Assembly (NCBI GenBank): GCA_023212645.1
Contig: JALBYC010000030.1
Span: 62,001-126,000, forward strand
Length of the DNA: 64,000 nucleotides
Source of the DNA: Farysia itapuensis
Taxonomy: Eukaryota > Basidiomycota > Ustilaginomycetes > Ustilaginales > Ustilaginaceae
Reading direction: 5' to 3'
Numbering within the stretch: the stretch's first letter is position 1; every line of letters starts with the position of its first letter. Of the stretch, positions 1-10,349 are shown piece after piece. The position numbers and the translations under genes were made by a program. The notes beneath the pieces were generated by a model that had not been told where the DNA came from, searched no databases, and was given only the letters and a program-made list of their open reading frames with translations.

Positions 1-2519
1 TGAACAAATTGCAGGCCGCCGATCAGCCCTTGCAGAGCAAAAGCCTTGAAGATCATGTTTGGCAACGGCTTTCCTGGTAGCATATAGCCGACCAGTAACT
101 CGCCAATCAGATTCGTGCCAATTGCTTGACCCGTCATAGCGAATACGAATCCGGTTGGCAAGATATAAACCACTGGGACCATGATGGAGACGAGCAAAGC
201 CCAGATGGGCAGATCGGTGTTGTACACTTCCACCATGATCACTGCAAACACCAGTGCGACGACAAATGCAATCAGATACCACAGGTCTGGAACCTCGGGG
301 TAGTGACGCATGAACTTGGCGTGAACGTCGTCCTCTTCCGTTCGTGTCCTCCGGAAGCCTTTGCGCAGAGCTTTACCGTGATACAGTGCAGTGTGGGTGA
401 GCACGGAGGTCAGCACAGCGAAACCAGTCAGATACACCAGCGATAGAGATGTTGACAGGTACAGAGGCGAGTAAGCTTCGTAAGCATCTTTATCGAGGTC
501 TTTGCCGTTCGGAATGACCGAAGCGATATCGTAGGGCATACCAAAGCGATCCCACGGAGAGCCACTGTTGAAAGGAAGATATGCCTGGTTCCAGACGTTC
601 TTGAAGTACATGATGGGCGCCACGATCCAAAAGAACATGACGAAGCCGGCGAAAATGTTGCACTCGGCCCACCAGGGAGTAATGAGGGGCGAACCGATGA
701 AGATGATCTGAGTCCAGTCGAACGTGAGCACCGACATGCCCAGCCCGGAAGCTGTGCCAAAGACGAAGTTGACGTGGAAGTTCTCTGGCCAGATCCAGCA
801 GACCCAGTTGAAGAAGGACAGAGCTGTGAACAGATAGCCTGGTACGAAGTAGAAGACAAAGGCGCCGATAGAGACAATGCTGAAGAAGCGAAAACGTGTC
901 ATGGTTCCATCTGCACCATCCTCTTCGGCATGTAAGGTGTTGAGGACGGTGGCAATAACGAGGTTCTGAGGCCAGATCATGCTTGCAGGCCAGACGAGGA
1001 AGCGTCTACACATGCCGGCCAGACCGAATCCAATAGTCTGAGCGCTGAGCACGAAGAGCACGTCGAAACCAAATGGTCTCGATTCGCCGTAGAAGCGATC
1101 AGAGTCCTGGACGATGATGACGTTGATCGAGTACGCCTGATAAATGGCAATACTGGACATGATGGTGGTCAGCGCGTGTTCCTTGATATTGTAGATGCCT
1201 GGATTGAGGGAGAAGGAAGCTCCACCGAGCCATCGAGGCAGCGTCCAGACACGGATGGGCATGGTTGCTGCCAGCAGCTTGCCCATGGGATAAGCGACCA
1301 GGAGCACAATGACACTCGAAAAGGTCGGTGCCGGGTATCGCAGCGAGAAGAACATGTTGGCTCCTGCAGCGATTATTGTAAGCACAAAGGAGATAAACCA
1401 CATTCGGATCGTGTTTGCGGGCATGTCTACGTCGTCGATGTTGGAGACAGAAGCGCGTACTTCTGGGTAGGGAGAATCCTCTTCCATCTCCATTTCGAGC
1501 TCGACCATGCGTACCGCCCTGCCAGTCTGGACATCGTCTATAGATGAGGTGGCAAAGCCTTGACCATATGGGTCATTGTATTCGTGCTTGTAGCCATCGT
1601 CAAAGGCATAGTCGTTCGATTCGATCGGGAATTTGAGATCATCACTACCAGGACTGTGGGTGAGTTCTGGAACGGAGGAATGGTATTCGTCCAACTGGGC
1701 ACTTTGACGCACACCTTGCGCAGGAACGGCTTGATCGAGGGAAATGGCGCCGCTGGCGGTAGTGCCAATGTCTCGAGTGCCATGTGGCAGGGAAGCGCGC
1801 ATGTCTGATGTAGCGCCTCGACTGACAGGCTGCGACTCAATCTCGGGTAACGCATCCATGGAAGGATACGCAGCAACGTTTCTGGCATTTTGCAGCGGTT
1901 GACCAAGTGGCTCTCTCGAGATCGTGCTGACAGAGTCGTACGATTTGTTGTCTGGATTCTGCGGCTGACTTGTGGGCAAGGACTGGCCTAGGTAGGCGGT
2001 ATCATTGAGCGTGGAAGCTGGCGATGAATTGGAGAGCTGGCGCGTTTGTGGTGCCAGACCTGCTGATGAGTCTTGCTGTTGGGTGTAGCCTGACGGCAGC
2101 TGCACCTGACGACCTTGCGAGTCATAAACAACACCGGTCGCTTGGTCTACATACAAGACCTCTTCTCCAGAGACCGCAGGCAATGAGGCATCTATAGCCG
2201 ACTGCTCTGCAGCGTTCTGGTTGTCTATGGAAGGATCAAGTGGGTTGGTCTGCAGCTCTGGGGCTGGCCCAAGATCTGGCAGAACAAAGGCAAAGACATC
2301 GCCATCGTCTTCCGATTCATAGTCTTCCTCTTCGTCGTATTCTTGGTCCCAGTCCTCTTCTATGTAGGAATCTTGCTGTTGCTGATCAAACACGTCTTGA
2401 CCTGAAGTTGTGGGTCGGCCTGCCGACGTGCCAGCTCTTGTACCTGGTCTGCCCGTCATGGGGCGGCCGGTGGTGGGTCGGGCTGAGCGCCCTGTGGTGG
2501 GTCTATCCGCAGAACTCAT
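1..2519 (-). CDS. OPT-family oligopeptide transporter (C-terminal end cut by window edge)
   Basis: Reading leftward from an ATG at 2519, one frame stays open to base 1, so about 839 residues are visible and the C-terminus lies outside the window. The first ~370 residues are cytosolic-looking and disordered, opening with an RPTTGR/RPMTGR-type repeat and then Gln/Asp/Glu-rich sequence. From about 1440 leftward the protein becomes a string of hydrophobic segments with OPT hallmarks, including an NPGIYNIKEH motif and a PWDRFGMPYD stretch. OPT proteins are proton-coupled importers of tetra/pentapeptides, glutathione or metal-siderophore complexes at the plasma or vacuolar membrane; which substrate applies here cannot be read. 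No intron is needed. The gene faces away from the 504-base gap that must hold its promoter. Family call is firm; the substrate is open. Confidence 0.88.
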   Translation of the reverse strand, partial: MSSADRPTTGRSARPTTGRPMTGRPGTRAGTSAGRPTTSGQDVFDQQQQDSYIEEDWDQEYDEEEDYESEDDGDVFAFVLPDLGPAPELQTNPLDPSIDNQNAAEQSAIDASLPAVSGEEVLYVDQATGVVYDSQGRQVQLPSGYTQQQDSSAGLAPQTRQLSNSSPASTLNDTAYLGQSLPTSQPQNPDNKSYDSVSTISREPLGQPLQNARNVAAYPSMDALPEIESQPVSRGATSDMRASLPHGTRDIGTTASGAISLDQAVPAQGVRQSAQLDEYHSSVPELTHSPGSDDLKFPIESNDYAFDDGYKHEYNDPYGQGFATSSIDDVQTGRAVRMVELEMEMEEDSPYPEVRASVSNIDDVDMPANTIRMWFISFVLTIIAAGANMFFSLRYPAPTFSSVIVLLVAYPMGKLLAATMPIRVWTLPRWLGGASFSLNPGIYNIKEHALTTIMSSIAIYQAYSINVIIVQDSDRFYGESRPFGFDVLFVLSAQTIGFGLAGMCRRFLVWPASMIWPQNLVIATVLNTLHAEEDGADGTMTRFRFFSIVSIGAFVFYFVPGYLFTALSFFNWVCWIWPENFHVNFVFGTASGLGMSVLTFDWTQIIFIGSPLITPWWAECNIFAGFVMFFWIVAPIMYFKNVWNQAYLPFNSGSPWDRFGMPYDIASVIPNGKDLDKDAYEAYSPLYLSTSLSLVYLTGFAVLTSVLTHTALYHGKALRKGFRRTRTEEDDVHAKFMRHYPEVPDLWYLIAFVVALVFAVIMVEVYNTDLPIWALLVSIMVPVVYILPTGFVFAMTGQAIGTNLIGELLVGYMLPGKPLPNMIFKAFALQGLIGGLQFV

Positions 2520-3023
2520 TATTGAGTCAAAGGAAGGCTCAAAGAGCCCTGAGAAGCTGCAGTGCGCTTTAGAGTCGGGTGAAAGAACAAGGCTTGCTGT
2601 CCAGCTGATTCATGCGAGAAGGTAGGGTTGATGGTGGTACGGGAAGGCATGCGTAGAGTACATGCGCGTGGCTAAAGTTTGGAGGGGCGGCGAGCGGCGA
2701 TTATGCAGATTGAAAATGTCAGATCTGGATATAATGCGTGTTTCCCATGTTTCCCACATGTGTTGTGTTTGTATCTCTTCAGGGCTCGCGCCCCTGAAGA
2801 GTGTCTGAGTGCCAAATCCCACAGTTCTAAATGCGACCCAAATCCTAAAGGAAATCCAAATTCAAATCGCGCAACCCGAGCTGCAGCACTTTAAGCGCAG
2901 ATCCACAGCATGCGACACAACACCGCTCCAACGAGTGACAACACGCTTCTCGGTCTTGTCTCAGTGTCGAAAAATGTCATGTTTCATTGGTGAGAAAAGT
3001 GTGGACCAGCAGCGCAACAAATT
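2520..3023. other. Intergenic: OPT promoter and 3' flank of the HEAT-repeat gene
   Basis: This 504-base gap holds the upstream region of the OPT gene and the downstream flank of the PP4R1-like gene. Small open frames occur on both strands but none has a recognisable product. I see no repeat, RNA gene or strong motif. Confidence 0.6.
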
Positions 3024-6000
3024 CTAGGACGAATCGACTTGCACAAAGTCGTCCTCCTCCGAGCCATCGTCTGCATGCGTGCTGGACATTCTAGACCAAT
3101 CTCCAGAGCGTTTCGAGTGGACTCGTCCGCCCAAAGCTTCTCCGTCGGTTGTATGTTGAATCTTTTGCTTTCGTTGGGAAGACGACATGGCGTCTGCGAG
3201 TCCATTGCTCACGGGTCCCTCTCTCTTGGATGACGAGGTTGACATCTTGTCCCCGCTGGAATTTGAGTCGCCAGAGTGTCGCCCGGCAACAAAGGCTAGG
3301 AAAGGATCGGTCGACTTGGCTCCAGCCTTGCTCGACGTTGAGCTACGACTCGGGCTTACTTCTCCTTCAGCAATCGCGCTCTCGTCACCCGTCGCAGTGC
3401 TGTCCAAGTTGCGCTGCGGAGAAGACAGCGTGATAGCAGGATCAGAACCATCTGCAGATCTGTCCACGCTCGAGTCAGCTTGATCTTCTTCGATCTCGTC
3501 CTCTTCGTCATCCTCTGAGTCGACAAGCTCGCCCGAATCGTTAGAGTCCTTGTCCACGCTGAGTAAGTGGTGCGGCTCGTCTTCGTACTCCTCCTTTTCG
3601 TCTGTGTAATCGAAAAAGGTGGGTCCATTCGCTGACAGCCAGCTAGCGTCCAGATTTGAGATGGGGTTGCTCGACGTGTTGGCTTTGCCTCGAAGAAGTT
3701 CAGCTCGCGACCTTTCCAGGTGATCAGCAGGCTCAGAGGCCACAAAGGATGTCTCAAAGTCTCCACTTTGATCGTTCTCTTGGCTTTCATGTTGGGCTTG
3801 CATATCGTTGGGATCTGCTTCCTCATCAACATTGTCAACCACCTCAACGTCGTTGCTTCCATCATCGTCCATTTGAAAGAGCTGGCTGTCTTGACCATCG
3901 TCGTTGCTGAAAAAGTCCATGGCGAAACCACTTTCACCCGTCGGTCGATGTGGTCCACCTTCTGCGGGGCCCAGAACGAGTCTCGGAATCGGAGCAGACG
4001 ATTTCGCTACCGCTCCGTGCTGCTGCAGCTCTTGCTCGGAAAGAATGTCTTTGACATGCTCGCAAACTTCGAACGATTCATCTTGAGCCATTTGTGCAAT
4101 GAGCGAATTGAGCTCGGCAGACCGCGATTGAGGCGAAGCGTACAGCTCCTCTTTTCGACACATGACGCCAACCGTTTTAGCCAAAATGATGCGAACGTCT
4201 ACGACGACATCTTGTCCCATCTGTGTGAGACGATTGAGCAGCAGAAGCTCGCACGAGGACCGCTGAAGGCCGGACTCCACCAGCACCTTGATGCACAATA
4301 GACAGGCGACACGAAGGCGGTACCCTTGACTGTCGCCCAGATCGCTGACCATGCCAAGGAAGCCATCGGCAATGACCTGGTCGTGCTCCGCAAAGATTCG
4401 GTACAGGTCTGGTACGCAAAGCACACCAGCATCTCTGACAGCGCTGACCGGATCGGAAAGCGCCAACTGCATCAACGACACCAAGCTGCCCTCCTCGTCC
4501 TCAAGCAAGAACTGCTTCGACATGCTCGGAATGTGCAGAGCAAGATTCTCCCGTAGACGCCAGTCCTTGGAGTACCCACTGGACCACAAGTCTAGAAGTG
4601 ATCGAAGTACTCGTTCAGCCTCAAGTTGCGGCAGACACGAAAGGAAGACGTCGATGTTCTCCAGCATCGCGGCGCGCACCTCGCTGACGTCGTCCTGCAA
4701 GAAGCGTTGAGCGGCGGGAAGCAAGTCATCCCGCGTAGCATCCAGCCCGATGATCTTGGCAACTTCATGAAGGGAAGCCGCCAGGCTCTTTCTGACCTTG
4801 AAGGCGGTACTTTGCGTCAACTCGGCGTGCTTGCTCTTTAACCGACCCCACTGCGCCTGACCTATGGTCAATACAACGGCTGGGAAGTTGAACGCCATAA
4901 TGAGCGGTCTCTCGGGTCCAGCTGCGTTGAAGTGCGCGTCCCATGGTTCCACTGCGTTTGAGGAAGGCTCGTTGTCCCCAAAGCCAAAGCTTGCCAGGAG
5001 ACTTGGCTCGGATTGAGACTGATACTCTGAGTCCATCTCCATACCGGCTTCTTCCTCCGCGAACAGCGCCTCGGTCCCTTCCAGATCGCTGGTCTTGTCA
5101 AAAGACAATGACAGCGATGCGTCACCTTGCTGCGGCGCCATGTCAAACGACTCGCCCAGATAGAAGCGAATGAGTTCGGCGGGCACGCCAGCAGGGTCTT
5201 CGTGGAACATGTAGATTGCTTCGCCGATGATCTCGAGAGCTGTGGTCCGCAATTGACGAGAGATGTCGTTCACGAGGGAACGCATGAACACCAGCGTCTT
5301 TTCACGTCTTAGAGTCGGATCCAAACGCGTCAGTACGGTGGGTAGGGAGTAACAAGCTGCCTGACGAACGTGCCAGTTGAAGTCGTGGATGCCCTTGTCC
5401 AGCGCTGGTAGCACTTTGTCCACCACGACATACGGAGTCATGTTCTTGGACAGAGGACCCAGAGCGGCAGCAACTTCCTTGCGTACGTAGAATGCAGGAT
5501 CAGCAGTCAAGCTTAATACCTGGGGCGCAAAACGGTTGAGCAGCTGGTCCTGTGGTATCAACTCGTCGGCTGCGAGAGCTGATAACAGACTGACGGAGGC
5601 CATCCTACCAACAGCAGCTTCTTCGTCCTCGTCCTCATCATTTTGCACCTCGCCATCAGCAGAGCTGGAATTGCCATAAAACGGATCCTTCTGCGACCAA
5701 CTGTTGTTCGTGTAGGTGTTCTGCTGTGACATGGCATCGTCACTGAACGTGGCTGTCTCGCCAACGTTGCCGACTGCTTTGTCGGCCTCCGAAACTACTT
5801 CTTCCATTTGTTCGTCTTGCGAGTCAGGGCCGACATCGGGACGGTGTGCAGTGTCTGCACTGCTGTCCGCTGCCGCTCCATCATGCCCGGCATGCTGTCG
5901 GAGTTGACTAATCTGAGCCAGTGCCAGTGCAACATTTTCGAGTAGTTCGGTCATGATTATGCTCCTGGCAGCCTCATCAAAGTGATAGTCTTGATGAGGA

Positions 6001-8579
6001 ACAGTCTGTCCATCTCTTCCGCAAGCGTGCAAAACGTAGCTGTCGAGATCTTGCTCTTTGAGTCGACCTTCTACTTCATCTGTCGTTTTCTCGGCCAATT
6101 CGTCCTTTGTCAGCTCGACGTCACGCCTTTGTAAGCGGTAGAAAAGCTGAACCATCGACTGCTGAGTGGCGCCTGCGATCAGGGTGTTTTGGTTGAGCAG
6201 AAGGGCACAGAGAAGCGTCGTAAAGGTGGTAACACTGATCCTTGGTCGCGTTGCCCGTTCTTCATCGTCTTTGCTTGCTTCGACAGAGGTCTCTGACGAC
6301 TCGGTTAGGGGACAATTGCGGAAGAAGAACCACATGACGCGACCGATTTCTGGCGCAAAGGCGGCACAAACCTCTGCTTCGTCCGTGGCAAGGCCGTTTA
6401 GCAGAGGAATGATGTACTCTACTGCGTCGTTGAGCTCCACTTCGCGGATCCAATCCGGAAGAGATTGCGAGACAAGCACACGGTGGTACGCCATGTCGCT
6501 CTTGGCAAAGAGAAAGATGCGCTCTAGCGTGTTGAGACTCTCTTCGGCATTCTCTATGGCACTGGCATCTTCGTCTTCGTCCATGGCCTCGTTGCTCTCG
6601 CTTCCAGATACTGAGTCAAACCCAAGCGTATAAGGCGATACGGCATCGGCAACTTGAGCATCGGCTGGAATCTGCGCCTGCTGCTCAGAAGCTGATTCGT
6701 TGTCGTCCTTGAAGTGATCAAGCATGCTGCTCGCAGAAGAGCCCTTCTGTGCAGCTAATGAGCGCAAAGTAGCCTCTGACTTCCCCATCGGAGCATGACT
6801 TTTGGCGCTCTGCTCGGGCAAAGAAATGGGCGGAGGGACCACGTTGGATCTGGTGAGACTGGGTCGCTTGGGAAGCGAAGGTCTGTCCACGGTGGCCGTT
6901 GGTGGGTCAGCTGCGGGTCTTTGCTCGTCTGACGCGCTTTGACTGACACGGACAGTGTCTTGCTGCTCGTCGCCGGACTGGTCGTCGTCCATACTTTCGT
7001 CGTCATCGTCGTGGTGATAATCGTCGTCATCGATGTCATCCCCATCGTCGTCTGTTGTGCCAACGCTCTCTCGTTCGGAATTAGAACCGTCCTCTGAACC
7101 CACATCGTCAGGATCATCGCTGAGCTCGTAGCCTGAGCGGGGGGGCATGGCGATGAAGCTCCGAGTTTTAGGTGGGCTTTCGCTCATAGGTACATGCACT
7201 CCGTTGGCTGCCGCATTCAGAGTATGTGGCTCCAAAAAGGGCGAGCGTGGTGAAGCAGGCGACATTCTGGGCGAAGGAGTGCGATTAGGCAGAGGCAGCT
7301 GATGCGAGACATTGATAGCACTGCTACGCTTCCTAGGATCCGCACTGGAAGCAGGCGAAGGCGATCTCTCACTGTCTGACGGCCAAGACGTTCCATTGGC
7401 CCGGTGAGAGACAATCGCGTGATGAGCATCGAGACGCGGCAAGGCTTCGGTGACGGGACTCAAGACTCGACTTGCAGGAGTGACATCGGCACTAGAGTCA
7501 TGCGAGGGTGGATGGAAGCCGACTCTCAGTACAGGTTCCGACTTAACGGTAGATTCCAGGCTCTTTCTGGGGCTCTTGCTTGGCTCGTGTGAATCGCGAA
7601 GCGCCGCAGGCGAAAGGCGCAAGACGGGGGAAGACGAAGAGCCGCGCAACTCGTGCGGTCTGCGTGCTTTAGGCCGACCCAGCTGTGGAGGTGTGGAAGA
7701 GCTAGCATCGGAGGAGGGCGACTGCGAGAGGTTTGCAGAATCAGAATGAGAAAGAGAAGCGCGACGAGACAAGTCAGGGACAGGTGCGGGGGAGCCAAGT
7801 CGCCGAATCTGGTCACTGCGATCGGGTGTGGATGACCGCGGCCATACAGAGTCCCAACTATGCTGGGGATCTGGGTTGACAGGACCAGTTGGAGGCGATG
7901 TGGAAGGCACATAGACAGGTGACGATGGGCGATGAGGAACCGAAGGTCCGTACTCGGCACTGATTCGTCTGACATGGCTGGAAGGTGAAAGGGTCGACTG
8001 CAAACGGGGCGAGGAGACAAAGTGTCTAGCCGGAGAGGCATTCCGACGAGCTGATCCTTCGATGTAAGGGTTGAGTCTCTCCGCGCGCAAGCTTGACCTT
8101 CGAGGTGAATCGGGGGAATAGCTTGTCTCTGGCGAGCCAGCACTACTGCTGCTCGCCGAACTAGAGCTGCTCGCCTTTCGGCCACCAGGAACGGGCAGAG
8201 GAGACCCTTGAGCGCTGAGGCTGGCAGATAATGGCTTTGAGCGCAAATTCGACGATGACTCGGGGGCGCCAAGGCGAGCTGAATCCTCTTCTGATGTAGA
8301 GGCTGGGGCGAAAGTGTCAGCTTCACGCGTTTCGCTGGCTTCAGCTATGCTCCAAGATCGATCATTTTGCATCGGTCCGAACCCGAGGATAGGACTGGTC
8401 CGGTCTTTTGTATCGATGGAATGGCTACGTTGATGGTGACGACCGCCTCCCTCGTGAGCTCGTCGGAGGGCTGGATTAGGAAACCGAGAAGGACCCTGAT
8501 CTGAGCGGGGAGACAGGCTGAAATCAACGTTGAGTCCGTCCTCTGTCACCTTGATCTCTGGCTCTGTCGTGTCCGGCAT
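3024..8579 (-). CDS. Large HEAT-repeat protein, PP4 regulatory subunit 1-like
   Basis: A single exon of 1,851 residues. The open frame extends to 8627 but begins there with TTG, so I choose the ATG at 8579 (MPDTTEPEIK). Residues 1 to about 680 are Ser/Pro-rich and disordered with acidic patches (a D/H-rich run near 7000-7060). Residues ~680-1515 carry helical HEAT-type repeats, with motifs such as YVRKEVAAALG, WHVRQAACYSLP, KVRKSLAASLHEVAKIIG and AVRDAGVLCVPDLY that resemble PPP4R1 and the PP2A scaffold family. The rest is an acidic, Ser-rich tail ending DDFVQVDSS. The family supports PP4/PP2A catalytic subunits in signalling and DNA-damage recovery. The HEAT core fits well; the long tails make it roughly twice animal PPP4R1 length. 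It could instead be another PP2A-A-like scaffold. Confidence 0.78.
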   Translation of the reverse strand: MPDTTEPEIKVTEDGLNVDFSLSPRSDQGPSRFPNPALRRAHEGGGRHHQRSHSIDTKDRTSPILGFGPMQNDRSWSIAEASETREADTFAPASTSEEDSARLGAPESSSNLRSKPLSASLSAQGSPLPVPGGRKASSSSSASSSSAGSPETSYSPDSPRRSSLRAERLNPYIEGSARRNASPARHFVSSPRLQSTLSPSSHVRRISAEYGPSVPHRPSSPVYVPSTSPPTGPVNPDPQHSWDSVWPRSSTPDRSDQIRRLGSPAPVPDLSRRASLSHSDSANLSQSPSSDASSSTPPQLGRPKARRPHELRGSSSSPVLRLSPAALRDSHEPSKSPRKSLESTVKSEPVLRVGFHPPSHDSSADVTPASRVLSPVTEALPRLDAHHAIVSHRANGTSWPSDSERSPSPASSADPRKRSSAINVSHQLPLPNRTPSPRMSPASPRSPFLEPHTLNAAANGVHVPMSESPPKTRSFIAMPPRSGYELSDDPDDVGSEDGSNSERESVGTTDDDGDDIDDDDYHHDDDDESMDDDQSGDEQQDTVRVSQSASDEQRPAADPPTATVDRPSLPKRPSLTRSNVVPPPISLPEQSAKSHAPMGKSEATLRSLAAQKGSSASSMLDHFKDDNESASEQQAQIPADAQVADAVSPYTLGFDSVSGSESNEAMDEDEDASAIENAEESLNTLERIFLFAKSDMAYHRVLVSQSLPDWIREVELNDAVEYIIPLLNGLATDEAEVCAAFAPEIGRVMWFFFRNCPLTESSETSVEASKDDEERATRPRISVTTFTTLLCALLLNQNTLIAGATQQSMVQLFYRLQRRDVELTKDELAEKTTDEVEGRLKEQDLDSYVLHACGRDGQTVPHQDYHFDEAARSIIMTELLENVALALAQISQLRQHAGHDGAAADSSADTAHRPDVGPDSQDEQMEEVVSEADKAVGNVGETATFSDDAMSQQNTYTNNSWSQKDPFYGNSSSADGEVQNDEDEDEEAAVGRMASVSLLSALAADELIPQDQLLNRFAPQVLSLTADPAFYVRKEVAAALGPLSKNMTPYVVVDKVLPALDKGIHDFNWHVRQAACYSLPTVLTRLDPTLRREKTLVFMRSLVNDISRQLRTTALEIIGEAIYMFHEDPAGVPAELIRFYLGESFDMAPQQGDASLSLSFDKTSDLEGTEALFAEEEAGMEMDSEYQSQSEPSLLASFGFGDNEPSSNAVEPWDAHFNAAGPERPLIMAFNFPAVVLTIGQAQWGRLKSKHAELTQSTAFKVRKSLAASLHEVAKIIGLDATRDDLLPAAQRFLQDDVSEVRAAMLENIDVFLSCLPQLEAERVLRSLLDLWSSGYSKDWRLRENLALHIPSMSKQFLLEDEEGSLVSLMQLALSDPVSAVRDAGVLCVPDLYRIFAEHDQVIADGFLGMVSDLGDSQGYRLRVACLLCIKVLVESGLQRSSCELLLLNRLTQMGQDVVVDVRIILAKTVGVMCRKEELYASPQSRSAELNSLIAQMAQDESFEVCEHVKDILSEQELQQHGAVAKSSAPIPRLVLGPAEGGPHRPTGESGFAMDFFSNDDGQDSQLFQMDDDGSNDVEVVDNVDEEADPNDMQAQHESQENDQSGDFETSFVASEPADHLERSRAELLRGKANTSSNPISNLDASWLSANGPTFFDYTDEKEEYEDEPHHLLSVDKDSNDSGELVDSEDDEEDEIEEDQADSSVDRSADGSDPAITLSSPQRNLDSTATGDESAIAEGEVSPSRSSTSSKAGAKSTDPFLAFVAGRHSGDSNSSGDKMSTSSSKREGPVSNGLADAMSSSQRKQKIQHTTDGEALGGRVHSKRSGDWSRMSSTHADDGSEEDDFVQVDSS

Positions 8580-9376
8580 TATGGCTGAGGATTGGGTCGA
8601 TATAGGCCCACCTTGAGATTCTACCAATGGAGATCACCTCGCTCGCAGGCACATGATTGGGTGCCCCAAAAAAACGTCGACACTAAACCTAGAGCTGTCG
8701 TTGAGCGCCCAAATGAGGCTTCCTCTGCAGCAGTTCCTTGGCCGCTTGCGATCTGGACCGCGGTGGTGTTGTTCACGCTGTCACGGTAGCAAGGTTGCCT
8801 GCCTGCTTGATGTTGCTAGTCAAAAGAAACAGAAAAAGAAAAAAAAGAAAAAAAATGCGAGATTCAATAGGCCGGGAGCGAGTCGCACTCAATACAACCT
8901 AGCGCCCACACACACACGCGTGCCGCTAAATTGTATTTCAATCCGTAAACATTCACCTATGCAAGGCAGCGATCGTCTGATCTGGCCCAAGAGCAGACCC
9001 AGAATCACAGCAAGAGACAAAGGTTGGCATAGAATCGCGGATTAGATATGCGTGTATCACGCTAGAGTTACAAGAGATTTGCGAGCGCAGTGATGGGACG
9101 GTGTGCAGGAAAGCAAGGAACAAATGGGGACAATCTGGAACAGGAGAGAGTTGCGGTAGACGTACATCGGTACGACATCTGGGGACATTGTAGGGTTGTG
9201 GGAAAAGTACGAACGGGCGTCTCGACAAGGAAGATGGCAGCTGATGCAGCAGCCTTGCAAGTGCTAGCAGACCGAATCGAGGTAGAGTGTGGTCGCCATC
9301 CAATGTTGGGGCGTGAGGGAAGGGAACGCCTTATTCTTTGCATCTTGGGCGAACACTTATACTTAATGTCAAGGGA
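8580..9376. other. Intergenic: promoter of the HEAT-repeat gene and ATG8 3' flank
   Basis: This holds 797 non-coding bases. An A-rich tract lies at about 8822-8856 and a short CA run at about 8908-8920. The left part must serve as promoter of the PP4R1-like gene and the right part as 3' UTR of ATG8. No other gene is apparent. Confidence 0.6.
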
Positions 9377-9733
9377 CTATTGGCGGCCAAAGGTGTTTTC
9401 TCCAGAATAAGACACGTAGAGGAAGCCGTCTTCGTCCTTGTGCTCCTCGTAGATAGCACTCATCAGAGCTGCCGTGGCCGGCAATACTTCGTCGACAAAG
9501 ATAAAGATGGCCTTCTCCGGCGCCAGCTTGATGCGCTTTCGAATGACGTAGACAAATTGGCCGACAGTCAGATCCGAGGGTACCAGATACTTTTTCTTGT
9601 CGATTGTGGGGATGTCGGTACGATCTGCCTTTTCGCAAATGACAGGGATACGGTCCGGATACTTTTGACGGATTCGCTCTGCTTCTGCCTTTCTCTTCTC
9701 AAAAGAGTGCTCGTTCTTGAACACGGAACGCAT
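9377..9733 (-). CDS. atg8: Autophagy ubiquitin-like protein ATG8
   Basis: The product is 118 residues, the normal size for Atg8. The frame is open 29 codons further upstream, but every Atg8 begins close to the M[RK]S.FK motif, and an ATG at 9733 gives [18 protein letters not shown]. The ubiquitin-like fold is visible through conserved segments ([49 protein letters not shown]). The protein ends FG-RQ: family knowledge says Atg4 removes the two last residues to expose Gly116 for conjugation to phosphatidylethanolamine on autophagosomal membranes. It is intronless here and shares a 616-base divergent upstream region with SPT16. Identification is essentially certain. Confidence 0.98.
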   Translation of the reverse strand: MRSVFKNEHSFEKRKAEAERIRQKYPDRIPVICEKADRTDIPTIDKKKYLVPSDLTVGQFVYVIRKRIKLAPEKAIFIFVDEVLPATAALMSAIYEEHKDEDGFLYVSYSGENTFGRQ

Positions 9734-10349
9734 CGTGACGGTTGGCGATCTGGTTGTGCTGCGTGGTTCAGTCCAATGGAATTGGTGTGGTGACGAGTGT
9801 TTGTCTTGAGAGCTGGACAATGCACAAGCTTGGTGGGCTCGATCAGATGGATCCCTCCAACGCTACTCTGGCAGTGTTGATGGTTGCTTGTGGATGGATG
9901 GCGTCAACTGCGTGGGAGATATGAGAGCGTGAGACCAGAGTGCACCGGACTGGCGCGGGGTCCATCCACTTTTTTTTGGCGTGCGTGGACTGAGCCGCTA
10001 TCGCTGAATGCTGCTGCGCCCTGACCAACTTGAGTAAGTGAACCCTGATCGGACTATTTTGTTTGAAAGTGGGAGCGAGATAGTGTTAGACCGCAAAATC
10101 TATCACGCGCCGCCGCGCCGCCGCGCCTCCTGGAACGCCTGGAAGGAAATGCGACACGCTACTTTTACCGCGAAAAGAATTGTGCACGATCTCGACCAAC
10201 TCAGCCCTTCTTTCCCACCACACGCATCGGCAGGGCATCTCAAGTGGTTCCTCAGCTGAGTGTTGCACAGCAAAGAGGCTCCGCAATACAGATTCTGCTC
10301 ATCTCTCTGCCAAACACCGTTGAGAGCGGATTTCTCGGCTGCGGCACCA
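9734..10349. promoter_or_regulatory. Divergent promoter region between ATG8 and SPT16
   Basis: These 616 bases separate the two start codons, so both promoters must lie here. A GC-only iterated block built on CGCGCCGC lies at about 10106-10127. A T8 run occurs near 9970. No TATA box is convincing. The SPT16 frame is open from 10260 but has no ATG before 10350, so 10260-10349 is treated as leader. Confidence 0.7.

Noticed and set aside
7526..8326. 266-codon minus frame inside the PP4R1-like gene
   Set aside because: Alternate frame of Ser/Pro-rich coding sequence; GC-rich codons keep other frames open.
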